A stretch of DNA of 64,000 bases, taken from the NCBI GenBank assembly GCA_964035545.1, contig OZ037770.1, positions 14,482,642 to 14,546,641 on the forward strand, in the 5' to 3' direction. Below are positions 50,101-60,249 of this stretch, piece by piece (within the stretch, counting starts at the first letter, position 1; every line of letters starts with the position of its first letter). The translations under genes and the position numbers were made by a program. The notes beneath the pieces are model-generated. The model did no database searches and was not told the origin of the DNA. It saw only the letters and a program-made list of their open reading frames with translations. This DNA is from Bugula neritina (Eukaryota > Bryozoa > Gymnolaemata > Cheilostomatida > Bugulidae).

Positions 50101-53100
50101 TGAGAGACTGCCTAACATGAAAGCAATGCACATGAGTAATGGCAGAAAATTCCAAATCTATTCCTCTCCCCCGGTCGGATTTTTAGCCACCATGAAACTA
50201 TTTGCATCAGCAAGATTTTGGAAATTGGAAAAAATGGGGTTGAATTTCCAAGGAAGACGTATAAAAGCACAGCTGGCAGCAGTTGTTCATCACAACAGAC
50301 GAAGCTACTACTACAGCTACTACTACTCCAACCCAACATGTAAGTTAAAATAGAAATGATGAACTACTAAAATAAAATTCTACAGTTTGAATAAAATATT
50401 AAAAATAGCTAAAGGTTTTAATATATATATTATATAAAATAGATAAAGTTTTAAGGATGATTATTAAGTGCATCTATTTATACCAAATATCATTTTAATT
50501 AAATTAAATAATTCAAAACTGCCTTAATACTTTATTTCAATTGAGTTTGCTGTTAAAAAAGACATGATTATTACAAAAAATTGCTCCAGTCTCGATTTAC
50601 AAATTTAAATTATTTTAATTTTTAAATTAACATTTCTTTCTCAATGCAAAAACAAAAGTCGAATAAAACAATTTTTTTCAGCTTTTATTGTTATTATTTA
50701 TTTATTGTTGTATTATAGTAATTATAGTAACTGTTATGATCCGAAACACTTCATGTAAATTATGTTTTATGAATTTAAGATAAATTGCACTGTCACCATA
50801 CAACTGAAAATGTCAGATGACGGTATCAACTTTAATAAATACTCTACCCAGTTGGCCACCACTTCCGATTCCAAACCCCCCAAAAGAGAGTACAAGAAAA
50901 TTGAATACCCACATAGAAACAACGATTGCAGCTATGTTAAGATCACTGGGTAAGAAACTCTTTCATCTAGAAATTTTTTTTTATAAATAAATTTAAGGTA
51001 ATTATGGGAAAATATGTTACTTAGTCATGCTGGTGAATAAACCAAGTTTTCATATAGAAGGATACAGATTAACGTTTTAAACAATATTTTCACATACTTT
51101 GTTCATGACACAGCCCATTTAACACCAATCCGATCTGGCAAAGGCAGTGCCCGTGTGGCCTGAAGACCAATGGTGAAGAGGAGAAGCATTACAACCGTGA
51201 ATGCAAATACAAAAGAATCAAAGACCAGAAAACAGGCAATCTGTTTCTTATTCTGAAATGCAAATGCAGTGCTTATTAACTGGTTTAATCAACTACCAAC
51301 ACAAGAAAGCTCTCTCAGTACAGATTCACAGCTGACACATCAATAGAAAAACATTGCCTAAACTACACCATATACTAGATAACTAAATAATTCCAATTAA
51401 TTCAATTTATCTCATATTGTAAATTTTGACTTGTAAATTTAAAAAAACTATAAAACCAACAAATTGCTACATTAACTCATCAAGAAACTGTTACAAAAAA
51501 ATCCAAAGGTATCATAAATTTATTTAACATTAATTCTATGGTCTTCTAAAAAAATGCTCCTAGATTTCAGATATTTTGTACTCTTGTATGTAAACTAATG
51601 TTTCCCTAACCCAAACTAATAAACATTAAGCACCAAGAACACAAGTATTGTAATTTTATTTACTTAAAAATGCTCTACATCTATGAATATGTAACAGTTT
51701 TTTTCTAATCAGATGGTCACAATTACACAGATTTTAAGTCTTAGATACTTATTTTAAATTACTTTAATGCTAATTTTATTTTATTTTTTAAAATGGTTTA
51801 GTGTAATAAAACTTTTCTTTCAAACCTGTCAAATCTATGTGATCTGTTGCTGTAATACTATTGTAATGATGGAACAATTTACAAATTACAATTTGATATT
51901 AAATTATTATAACCCACTAAATTATTGAAATAACAAGTTGAACATGAAAACATCAGCGTATTACCAGGTTAAAGCTATATGTACATGATAGCAAATTATT
52001 TTTAGAAAAAGCAATAAGTATGGCATCATTATCTAGTCAATGTGAGTCGGGAGTTTATAACTCACAGTTTCTGAGGAATACAAAATAAAACGGGCTGTAA
52101 CCCAACCCCCCCCCTCAAACTATCAAATTATTAATTGTTGACCTCATATAAAGTTGTACATTATGCAAACAGATTTTCCAATATTTAAGAATACAGCAGC
52201 TTAGTAACAACAAACTACCCAAACACAATAATAACACGATGGCTTCAATGTTTTACTTCGTGTGAGCTGGGAATTCCCAACTTATATTTCCTACCATATC
52301 AGAGTATACTACTGGTATCACTAGTATATCTCACGGTTCAGTATATGAGCTTAGAGTAAAAGCAAATAAGAGAAATGCTATGGTGGGATGTTGCACAACA
52401 TAAAATCAATACATATTAATAATGGTAAATAATTTTCAATCAATTTCGCTCTCCAGTCAAATTTTCAGCAAACATGAAACAATTGGCAGCAGGATTTTGG
52501 AAATTGGAAAAATGGGGTTGAATTTCCAAGGAAGGAGTATAAAAATGGCAGCTGACAGCAGTTGTTCATCACAAGAGAAGAGACTACTACACCAGCTACT
52601 ACTACACCTACTGCTACTACAACCCAACAGGTAAGTCAGAATAGAAATGAAAAAGTTCAGAGTTTGAATAAATTATTAACAATAGCTAAAGTTTAAAGGA
52701 TGCTCATTATGTGTATAGATTTATATTAAATATCATATTAATTAAATTAGGTAATTTAAAAGTGTCTTAATATTTTATTTCAATTGAGTCGGCTGTTAAA
52801 AAATCATGACTATCTAAAATAATTTAAATTATTTTAACTTTTAGATTAAAATTTCTTTATCAAAGCAAAAACAAAAGTAGAATAAAACAACTTTTTTTAG
52901 CCTTGATTGTTATTATAGCATGTTGTATTGTAGTAACTATAGTAATTATACTAACCTAAACACTTCATGTAAAGTATATTTTATGACTTCAAGGTAAATT
53001 GTACTGTTACTATAGAGTTAAAAATGTCAGACGATGGTATTGACTATGAAGAATTATACCCTGCTCAGTTGGTCACCTCATCCAAACCCCCCAAAAGAGT

Positions 53101-56100
53101 GTACAAGAAAATAGAACACCCACATAGAAATAATGATTGCCGCTACGTTCGGACCACTGGGTAAGAAACCCTTTTCATCCAGAAAAATTCATTTTGTGAA
53201 ATTAAATTTAAGCCAATTACTAAAAAATGTGTTACTTATATTCATGATGGTGAATACATACAGAAAACTACACATGTAACTTTTGAATCAATATTTTAAT
53301 ATGCATTATATTATAATATATTATATTAATATATTTTGTTCGTCACACAGGTTACATGAAAGACACCCGATCTGGAAAAGGCAGTGCTCATGTGGGTGGA
53401 CTAATGGTGCATGGGAAAGACATTACCATCCTGAATGCAGATACGGAAGAATCAAAGACGACAAGACAGGCGCTCTGTTTCTCATTCTGAAATGCAAATG
53501 TGGTGTGGCTCAAAGTCAACTGGCTTAATCAACGACCAATGGAAAGAATCTCTCAGTACAGATTTACAATAAACGAGCGCAAAAACAAACATTGCTTAAA
53601 CTACACTTTAACAGATAACTAAAAAATTCCTATTTTTATCTCCTGTTGTAACTTTTGACTTGTACATTTTAAGAAACTATAAAACCACCAAATTGCTACT
53701 TTTAATTTACCAATACAATTTTACAAAATAAAATTCAAATTATTCATAAATTTATTTAACTTTAATTCTATACTTTTGAGAAATATTGTTGGTGAATTTG
53801 AATATTTTCTACTCTTGTAAACTAATGTTTCCCTAACCCAAACTAATGCACACTAAGCATAAAGAACACAAGTATTGTAATTTTATTTACTTAAAAATGC
53901 TCTATATCTATGAATAAGTAACAGTTTTTTTTGCTAATCAGATGGTCACAATTACACATTTTTCAAGTCTTAGATACTTATTTTAAATTGCTGCAATGTC
54001 AACTTAATTCACTTTTAAAATGGTTTAGTGTAATAAAATATTTCTTTCAAGCCTGTCAATCTATGTGATCTGTTGTTATAATACTATTGTAAGGATGGAA
54101 GAATTTACAAATTACAATTTGATATTAAATTATTATAACCCAGCAAATTATTGAAATAACAGTTTGAAAATGAAAACATCAGCGTATTACCAGGTTAAAG
54201 CTACACTACCTTTAGAAAAAGCAATACGGATGACATCATTATCTAGGAAATGTGAGTCGGGAATTCCCAACGTTCAAAGTTCACTTTAACTCTCACTATC
54301 ACTGTAACTAACAGTTCACTGTAACTTGACTACCAGTTTACTGTAACTGTCACTGTAACTACCAGTTCAATGTAACTCTAACTATCACTGTAACTACCAG
54401 TTTACTGTAACTCTCACTGTAACTACCAGTTTGCTGTGACTATCCCTTTTGGTAAGCTCAAAGAAATCCAAAATGCTACCCGAACTAATATTGAATGTTA
54501 TAAAATAGACTGCAGCAATAGAGTTACACATGAAAATGTTAACAATTACAACATTGAGCAGTTAACTTCATTATTCACAGCTAAAAAATAACAGTACTTA
54601 AACCCTTTGAATTGGGCACTGAGCTACGTTGCCACAAAACAATGCAGAGCAAGCAATATTTATATTAGAAAAAAGTTGCCTAATATTTTGATTAACTAAT
54701 AATAATTCTAGTGATTTTGATTACTATCAGCAGAGTAGGGAGATATACTTCTAAGGTCCACATGTCAAATCTAGTTTTCCTGAATAACAACACCTGAAGT
54801 CTAATATGCTACAGAATGCTGAAAAGCCTACAGCTTGACTGAAGTATTATATAGCATGATGTTAGATTTCTCCCTAGCTGAATTTTTCAACCACTAGAAT
54901 CTAAATCAAGGCTCAGGTAGCCCTACTGGGAACTGGGAAGGGGGGGGGAGGAGGTTAAAGGCTCAAGTCATTAGAGAATAACATAAGAATAAAACTAAAA
55001 TATCAACAGCCACCAAATTTTTCCATGGAAATCAGCAACATTTAAAGACAATCATTTCATCAGCGTTAAACTCTGACACATGTAGCATTGCCTGTATTCA
55101 TTTCTTAGGGTTCACCACAACCACACTCACTCCTTATAACAAGCATCTCAGTGAAGCTAGGCAGCGAATGACCTTTGGAATTCCGAGATTACAAATCTGT
55201 CCAGTGGAATAAAAAATCAATATACAGTATAGGGAACAGCCAATTGATTTCATCTCAACCAGAAACATAAACACACATTGTGAAACTGTTGCACAATACC
55301 GCCATCATGCTGAAGCAACAAACTATTTGTAAGAATCCAACTACTCACTAAAGCACTATATTCACTGACTGCCCTCTAGTAATCAGTTGCAGTACACTTA
55401 AGTCTAACGTTAACCATAAAACTTTTCTATAACGGATAACTGAACGGCAAACTACACTGCTAAACACCTCAAGTTCAGCCATTTAATTCTACAGGAAACT
55501 AGTATGTTGATTTATAAACAAACTACATGTGTTGTATATAGTATTGTGTTTACATCTTTATATGCCAAGTTGCCCAAGAGCTTCACGTGGGGGATAACCC
55601 TTCTCACCTCTTAGACTGAGGCTAAAGATAGTATATACATGTATATACAGTGTAGACTAGGTAAGTATATATACAGTGTAGACTAGGTAAGTGTATACAC
55701 AGTGTAGACTAGGTAAGTATATATACAGTGTAGACTAGGTAAGTATATATACAGTGTAGACTAGGTAAGTATATATACAGTATAGATTAGGTAAGTATAT
55801 ACACAGTATAGACTAGGTAAGTATATATATATACAGTATAGACTAGGTAAGTGTATACACAGTGTAGACTAGGTAAGTATATATATATACAATGTAGACT
55901 AGGTAAGTATATAGTAAGTACATGTTACACTTACACTTGGCCATATAGAAGTTATTCTCAAAGTAGACATTGTCTAGGAAGAGGTAGGGTCTGGTAAGTT
56001 CTGTCCTCAGACAGGAGAGGACAATTACTCTGAGAACTTGACTCTGTCTGCACATGTCTAACAGGTAGTTGACAACGTAGTGACATCTGTCAGCAGGTAC

Positions 56101-57656
56101 TTTTGTGTTGATGATGACTAAGGTGTACTGGAAACAGCATACAATGTATAATAATATTATACATTGATTATATTACAATATAATATAATACATTGATTAT
56201 ATTATATAATAACATAATATTATACATTGATTATAATATAATATAATACATTGATTATATAATATAATAACATAATATTATACATTGATTATATATCACA
56301 ACTTCAACCTAAATTATTAGTATAACATAGTATAATATTAATATCAGGCATTGCTTAATAATAAGCAAATGGGAAACATTATATTTGTTTACTATTTTAT
56401 CTATCAAAATGGACTAATATTCCATATTATTCACAGTTATACATTCGAACAAAATTCAGAGCACTATTTTAAAATGTATGCATGATAAAAAGTATCATCC
56501 GTTGATTAAACCAAGGAAATTAATATCATTTCAAATATTACACAACTAAATATTATACTGTTCTTATTTTTCAATTAGATTGCTAGCCTGCAAGGATAAT
56601 AGTTCACGTGTAGCAGTTGAAACAAGCTCTTACCATGCTTAAAAACCTTCCAATTAGAGGTGGAAATCTCAAAAACAAACTTTTTGAAACAAAAGTCTAA
56701 GTATTTTTGAAGCGGCTTATCACACACTAGAAGTTACTATCATACATGTTACCCCACAGCCACCTGCTACAACCTGTCACAACCTGCCACAACCTGTCAC
56801 ATGTGTCATACATGTGACACACAAACCTCCTCATATTTACAGTCCAGAATCTGAAAAGGCTCAAAGTATCTTTCTGAAGCAGTGGGAGTTGTGGGTCTCT
56901 GACATTTGACTGCAGGTTGAGAGGACAACTCTGGTAACACTATAGAATGGTAGTTGAACCCCATTTTCAGTCCCAACAGAGCTCGACTATAAAACATACG
57001 TGCAGTATACTGGTTAGGAGTACAGCAACAGGAAAAGGAAGTCATAAATACCGGAGAAAGTTCCTATTAGTTTGACCTACACAGTGTCCTGACAGAAGCA
57101 GCACCTTTTATACTGAAATTCATCTGAAATCAGAGTGTAAAATCCCATTTCAATACTAACACTTGCTAAATCACTCATCAGTGTCCTTTGAACAGATAAG
57201 GTATTAGTAAAAACCTTGTTTAAAATTGAAAATTCAATAACATTACAGTTAATACTACATTTGATAAAGAAAAAAGCGAATGATAAAATGCAGAAGTTAA
57301 TAGCTAGTCACTTTCTTTGACTGTATTCTGTTAGGAAAGTGATTACAAGGCACGAACTTTGACGAATTGCTTCACTAACTCAAGAAAACTCAGTGAAATT
57401 GTCTACTCGTCCAGATTGACTATAATTGTGAAAGTATGAAGACTTTAAGAGTTTGTTTAGCAACATTTGTTGAGGTTCAACTTAGCAGAGTAGGTAGGTT
57501 GGGGCGGGGTACTCACCACCCGACAGCCAGGATGTCAGCGTACCCAACAATCACATTCTTCTTAAACTGGTGGTATCTGTGATATTCTCTGTCGCTATAG
57601 ACAGGACGAGACTTCTGGGAAGGTACTAAATCTGCGCTGTCTTGAGCTGCCGCCAT
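47131..57656 (-). CDS. PSMG1: Proteasome assembly chaperone 1-like (PSMG1), 6 exons
   Basis: Exons in transcript order: 57517-57656, 56827-56986 (alternative acceptor 57009), 55935-56127, 47679-47815, 47355-47408, 47131-47181. The chosen sites give 735 nt and 244 aa with every phase agreeing; human PSMG1 is 288 aa. The start MAAAQDSADLVPS lies in a Kozak-like context (CAAGATGG-type). The best family match, from memory, is the core: strand-helix-strand around YTLVIINTKVPADRCHYVV and VLRVIVLSCLR, then FLDNVYFENNF and LLQMFKVEQIPLSIL. PSMG1 pairs with PSMG2 to guide assembly of the 20S alpha ring. Similarity is moderate, so the name is provisional; exon structure is more certain than identity. 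Intron 3 is 8.1 kb and contains three genes on the other strand. A possible 5' UTR exon ends at 58348. Confidence 0.6.
47548..47670. repeat. (AGAC)n microsatellite in PSMG1-like intron 4
   Basis: Imperfect ACAG/AGAC tetranucleotide array that stops about 8 bp from the exon 4 donor. The cysteine-rich open frames on the minus strand across it are artefacts. Confidence 0.9.
48255..48618 (+). promoter_or_regulatory. Promoter and noncoding exon 1 of nested paralogue 1
   Basis: A TATA box (TATAAAAG, 48529-48536) and a conserved segment from about 48560 to the donor at 48619-48620 (CAACAG|GTAAGT) define the promoter and first noncoding exon. A kappaB-like GGGAATTTTC lies at 48259-48268, at the position of the palindromic sites in copies 2 and 3. 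The block GGAAATTGGAAAAAATGGGG directly upstream of the TATA box is shared by all three copies. Confidence 0.7.
49044..49514 (+). CDS. Nested paralogue 1: 106-aa Cys/His protein, novel family
   Basis: Coding exons 49044-49186 and 49337-49514, joined in phase 2, preceded by a noncoding exon ending at 48618; AATAAA at 49603. I do not recognise the family. There is no signal peptide or membrane segment. The N-terminus MSDDGIDY and about 30 acidic/polar residues precede two related modules: H34-x4-C39-R-Y-x2-I ... K-C61-P-C63 and H74-x4-C79-K-Y-x2-I ... K-C98-K-C100. C50 is not conserved in the other copies. Conserved H, C, C and C per module suggest metal (zinc) binding; C61-x-C63-x10-H74-x4-C79 would also make a knuckle-like site. 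Role unknown; the kappaB-type promoter suggests inducible, perhaps immune, expression (inference). Confidence 0.8.
49985..50339 (+). promoter_or_regulatory. Promoter and noncoding exon 1 of nested paralogue 2
   Basis: A perfect palindromic kappaB site GGGAATTCCC at 49988-49997 is followed 260 bp later by TATAAAAG (50260-50267). The presumed noncoding exon starts near 50290 and ends at the donor 50340-50341. The sequence from about 49895 matches copy 3 closely over more than 100 bp. Confidence 0.75.
50810..51279 (+). CDS. Nested paralogue 2: 101-aa Cys/His protein
   Basis: Coding exons 50810-50949 and 51114-51279, same phase-2 intron as copy 1. It starts MSDDGINF. Module 1 is H-R-N-N-D-C ... 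QRQCPCG; module 2 is H-Y-N-R-E-C-K-Y ... LILKCKC, ending SAY. The second histidine of HYH is Asn here, leaving the H-x4-C spacing as the shared feature. The C-terminus is shorter than in the other two copies. An upstream in-frame ATG exists at 50762, but MSDDGI is the start shared by all copies. Confidence 0.8.
51280..52260. other. Spacer between nested paralogues 2 and 3
   Basis: Holds the 3' UTR of copy 2 and, at about 51590-52080, a segment that recurs after copy 3 at about 53810-54270, including TCAGCGTATTACCAGGTTAA. A degenerate GTGAGTCGGGAGTTTATAAC at 52062 occupies the kappaB position of that segment. No gene is seen. Confidence 0.65.
52265..52630 (+). promoter_or_regulatory. Promoter and noncoding exon 1 of nested paralogue 3
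   Basis: Palindromic kappaB site GGGAATTCCC at 52269-52278, TATA box TATAAAAA at 52538-52545, and the shared GCAGCTGACAGCAGTTGTTC start region. The noncoding exon ends at the donor 52631-52632 (CAACAG|GTAAGT). Confidence 0.75.
53024..53528 (+). CDS. Nested paralogue 3: 104-aa Cys/His protein
   Basis: Coding exons 53024-53160 and 53351-53528, phase-2 intron as in the other copies. It starts MSDDGIDY. Module 1 is HPHRNNDCRY ... KRQCSCG; module 2 is HYHPECRYGRIKDDKTG ... LKCKCG, with tail VAQSQLA. It is the most diverged copy (W in place of L-K after CSCG, extra aromatic residues). All presumed metal ligands are kept, and there is no stop or frame break, so it is probably functional. Confidence 0.8.
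53810..54270 (+). repeat. Truncated fourth duplication unit with orphan kappaB site
   Basis: This segment repeats about 51590-52080 with high identity and ends just after GTGAGTCGGGAATTCCCAAC (kappaB palindrome at 54259-54268). No TATA box, noncoding exon or coding exon follows. Confidence 0.75.
54271..54445. repeat. Degenerate ACTGTAACT repeat
   Basis: Short-period copies of TCACTGTAACTACCAGTTTA with many changes. It starts where the truncated duplication unit stops. Confidence 0.75.
54446..55630. other. Intron 3 of the PSMG1-like gene, no features
   Basis: Apart from homopolymer runs (G near 54940) I see no exon, RNA gene or repeat here. Confidence 0.5.
55631..55915. repeat. ~25-bp minisatellite next to PSMG1-like exon 3
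   Basis: About 11 copies of GTAGACTAGGTAAGTATATA plus TACAGT. It begins about 20 bp inside the intron from the exon 3 donor. On the plus strand every unit contains both AG|GTAAGT and TATACAG|TGTAG words, though the host gene is on the minus strand. Confidence 0.9.
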
Positions 57657-58015
57657 CTTCTATAGAAAGAGTATAGAATCGTGTTATATGCTAACAATGT
57701 TGTACTTGTTATTCTATAGAAAGAGTATAGAATCGTGTTATATGTGAACAGTGTTGTACTTGTTATTCTATAGAAAGAGTATAGAATTGTGTTATATGTG
57801 AACAGTGTTGTACTTGTTATTCTATAGAATGAGTATAGAATTGTGCTGCATGTGAACAGTGTTGTACTTGTTATTCTATAGAAGGGGTATAGAATCGTGT
57901 TATATGCTAACAATGTTGTACTTGTTATTCTATAGAATGAGTATAGAATCGTGTTATATGCTAACAATGTTGTACTTGTTATTCTATAAAATGAGTATAG
58001 AATTGTGCTGTATGT
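57657..58015. repeat. ~58-bp minisatellite directly upstream of the PSMG1-like start codon
   Basis: About six copies of ATAGAATCGTGTTATATGCT / AACAATGTTGTACTTGTTAT / TCTATAGAAAGAGT units. The first copy provides TTCTATAG, a candidate acceptor three bases before the ATG. The open minus-strand frame across it is an artefact. Confidence 0.85.
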
Positions 58016-60249
58016 GAGATTGAAGATAATTTTACATCAAATAGAATTGTTAACTGCCGACAATATTCTACCTGGTGTTTCCAGTTTAAGTAACAGAATC
58101 AAAGTTGGGTAAGTTGACTATAAACATGGACTGTGGTATAACTACTTTTTAAAACACAATTAATTTATTTTAATAGCAGAAATTTATGTTATACAATTTG
58201 CTACAATTTATGCTATTTTCAGTTTACATCACTGAAATGCACACAGAAATAACTTGCCTAGTAAGTTATGCCCTAATTGGCTGGAGAAGATTTGTTTACA
58301 TAGAGCCTAGCAACTCTGGTAGTATTACAATATTCAAAGAGACTTACCTGTAAGTTATATTGACCAGTTTCAAGGATGAAGCACTCGGTTACATTCTGGT
58401 GACTTTCAAATCTCTCAAGTTGTTTGGCTCTCTTTTATTCCCAAATAAAATATCGAGAAACAGAGTATCAGATTGAACAAACTCAAAAATGTAACCAATA
58501 AATTAGCTGAAAATAGCGAGGAACTTTCTAGATTCTTCAAAAGTTATGTGATACGAAGAAATTTACAAATCTAACAGCGATGAAGGACTTTCTAAGCCAA
58601 TTTGGGAAAAAGAATTGTATAATCTAGGCAATATTAAAATACCACTTACCAAAGAAGTATGGTTGAAGGTTCAGTGAAGAGCTACTTGTTATTGTACAGT
58701 TAGTTTTGTGAGAGACAATTAAAGTGCCTACTGAGTATTGTTATGTGAGCTCGTATTCAAATCGATAGCCTGGCAAACAATAGTCAGCACGCAAGGTGTT
58801 GGTATACCTTAATCATACACAGCTCAAAGAAAAGGAATGCTAAACAAATAACATTTACTAATTATCGTGAACAAGTGAGTTGAAAATATTATAACATTTG
58901 CTGATATTGATTACAAATTAAACTGTTTGTTTACAGAAGATTAAGGTATTGCAGTCATAGGTGAGGTCTATAGTGGGAGCTGTAGAGGTATTTTTGTGCA
59001 GTGTCTCTAAAGCAGGCAGACTAAGCTACCACTAGCAATGATTTTGTTTATTTTATTATTTCAAAGGTTGAAGTAAGATTTTCATTCAAGCAAAAAATAA
59101 ATTTTGTCACTAGATTTATCTTTTTTTTAAACATATCATTCTGATTATTTTAATAACTCGGCCAAAGTACTAAAATTAATTTTGATAATCAAATAATGGT
59201 TTTGCAGCTATATGGAACAAGCAAGCAATTTGAGTATATTTTATAAAAATATTATAAAAAGTTTCTATGGCATAATATTTTACAAGAAATTTTGCTGCCA
59301 CATAAAAACAGGGTGTATTTTATATGCTTGCGTGATACTGAGCTACAACAAATATATCAACCAATAGGAATTGTTGTTAGTGAGGATATCAAAGGGAGAA
59401 TGTGTATGGCTGGTGCGTAGCTAACCTGTACATGGTAAGAGCCCACTTCCTAAATTAGCACTCATATATATACACTAATACAAAAGTGAAATTCAACATC
59501 AATTATTCATTATTTATTGCAAGTCATTCCTATATAATCTCAATATTATTGTACAATATACAATTTCAATATTATTGTACAATATTAAGAATTGATTTGT
59601 TTAAAATTCCAATGCCTTAATTCTATTGTTCAACAGGCAATGGTGTTTAAAGTAATAATAATATTATGTAATCTTATACTCCCAGCTGCCCTCACAACCC
59701 AAAGGCTGCACACTGCAAGAGTGTTTACAAATGAATAGGAGTTGTCAGTTCAAAATACATGATATTTAGGAGTTGTCACCTCAATTGACGAGTAAGCAGG
59801 AACACATAATGCTGAGCAATAATTAGAAAATAACGCAGGAGTACAACGTAATATATACATTTCAGTGGGAACCCACAGCTTGGCTCAAACAACACTGAAA
59901 AATCATTCTAACAAAATATGCGCAACTCCTTAGCTATGGAGAAAATATAAAAATAGATAGCCTACACTAGCTAGATGGGAGGGGGGCCCACGCGTCTCGT
60001 AATCTCAACTCAAACAAACTTTTGACTTAGAACTAAACAAACAGGTTCTGCCAAAAAAATAGTTTTTGTCAGCCTCAGGCTGAAGTAGGAGATCACAGGC
60101 TAGATATTTGGCACCAGCGCTAAGTATAGTCCAGCAGTGAACCACAACAAGGACTCTAGGGGCTTATTTCTATAGAACAGCTCTGATCATGCGTAGGTAC
60201 GAGAGGACAACTGCTGATGATGATGAGAAGAAAGAGAAAATTGAGTTGG
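58016..60249. other. Upstream region of PSMG1-like and 3' flank of SZRD1
   Basis: A candidate noncoding first exon of the PSMG1-like gene ends at 58348 with ACAG|GTAAGT on the minus strand. The remainder, including the repeated CAATATTATTGTACAATAT words near 59550, shows no gene. Confidence 0.45.

Noticed and set aside
52081-52130. C-run near 52110 as a regulatory element
   Set aside because: A simple homopolymer also seen at 23620 and 54940; no further support.
57626-57967. 113-aa repeated NTILYSFYRITSTTL frame
   Set aside because: Translation of the 58-bp minisatellite upstream of the PSMG1-like start; overlaps the real start exon in another frame.
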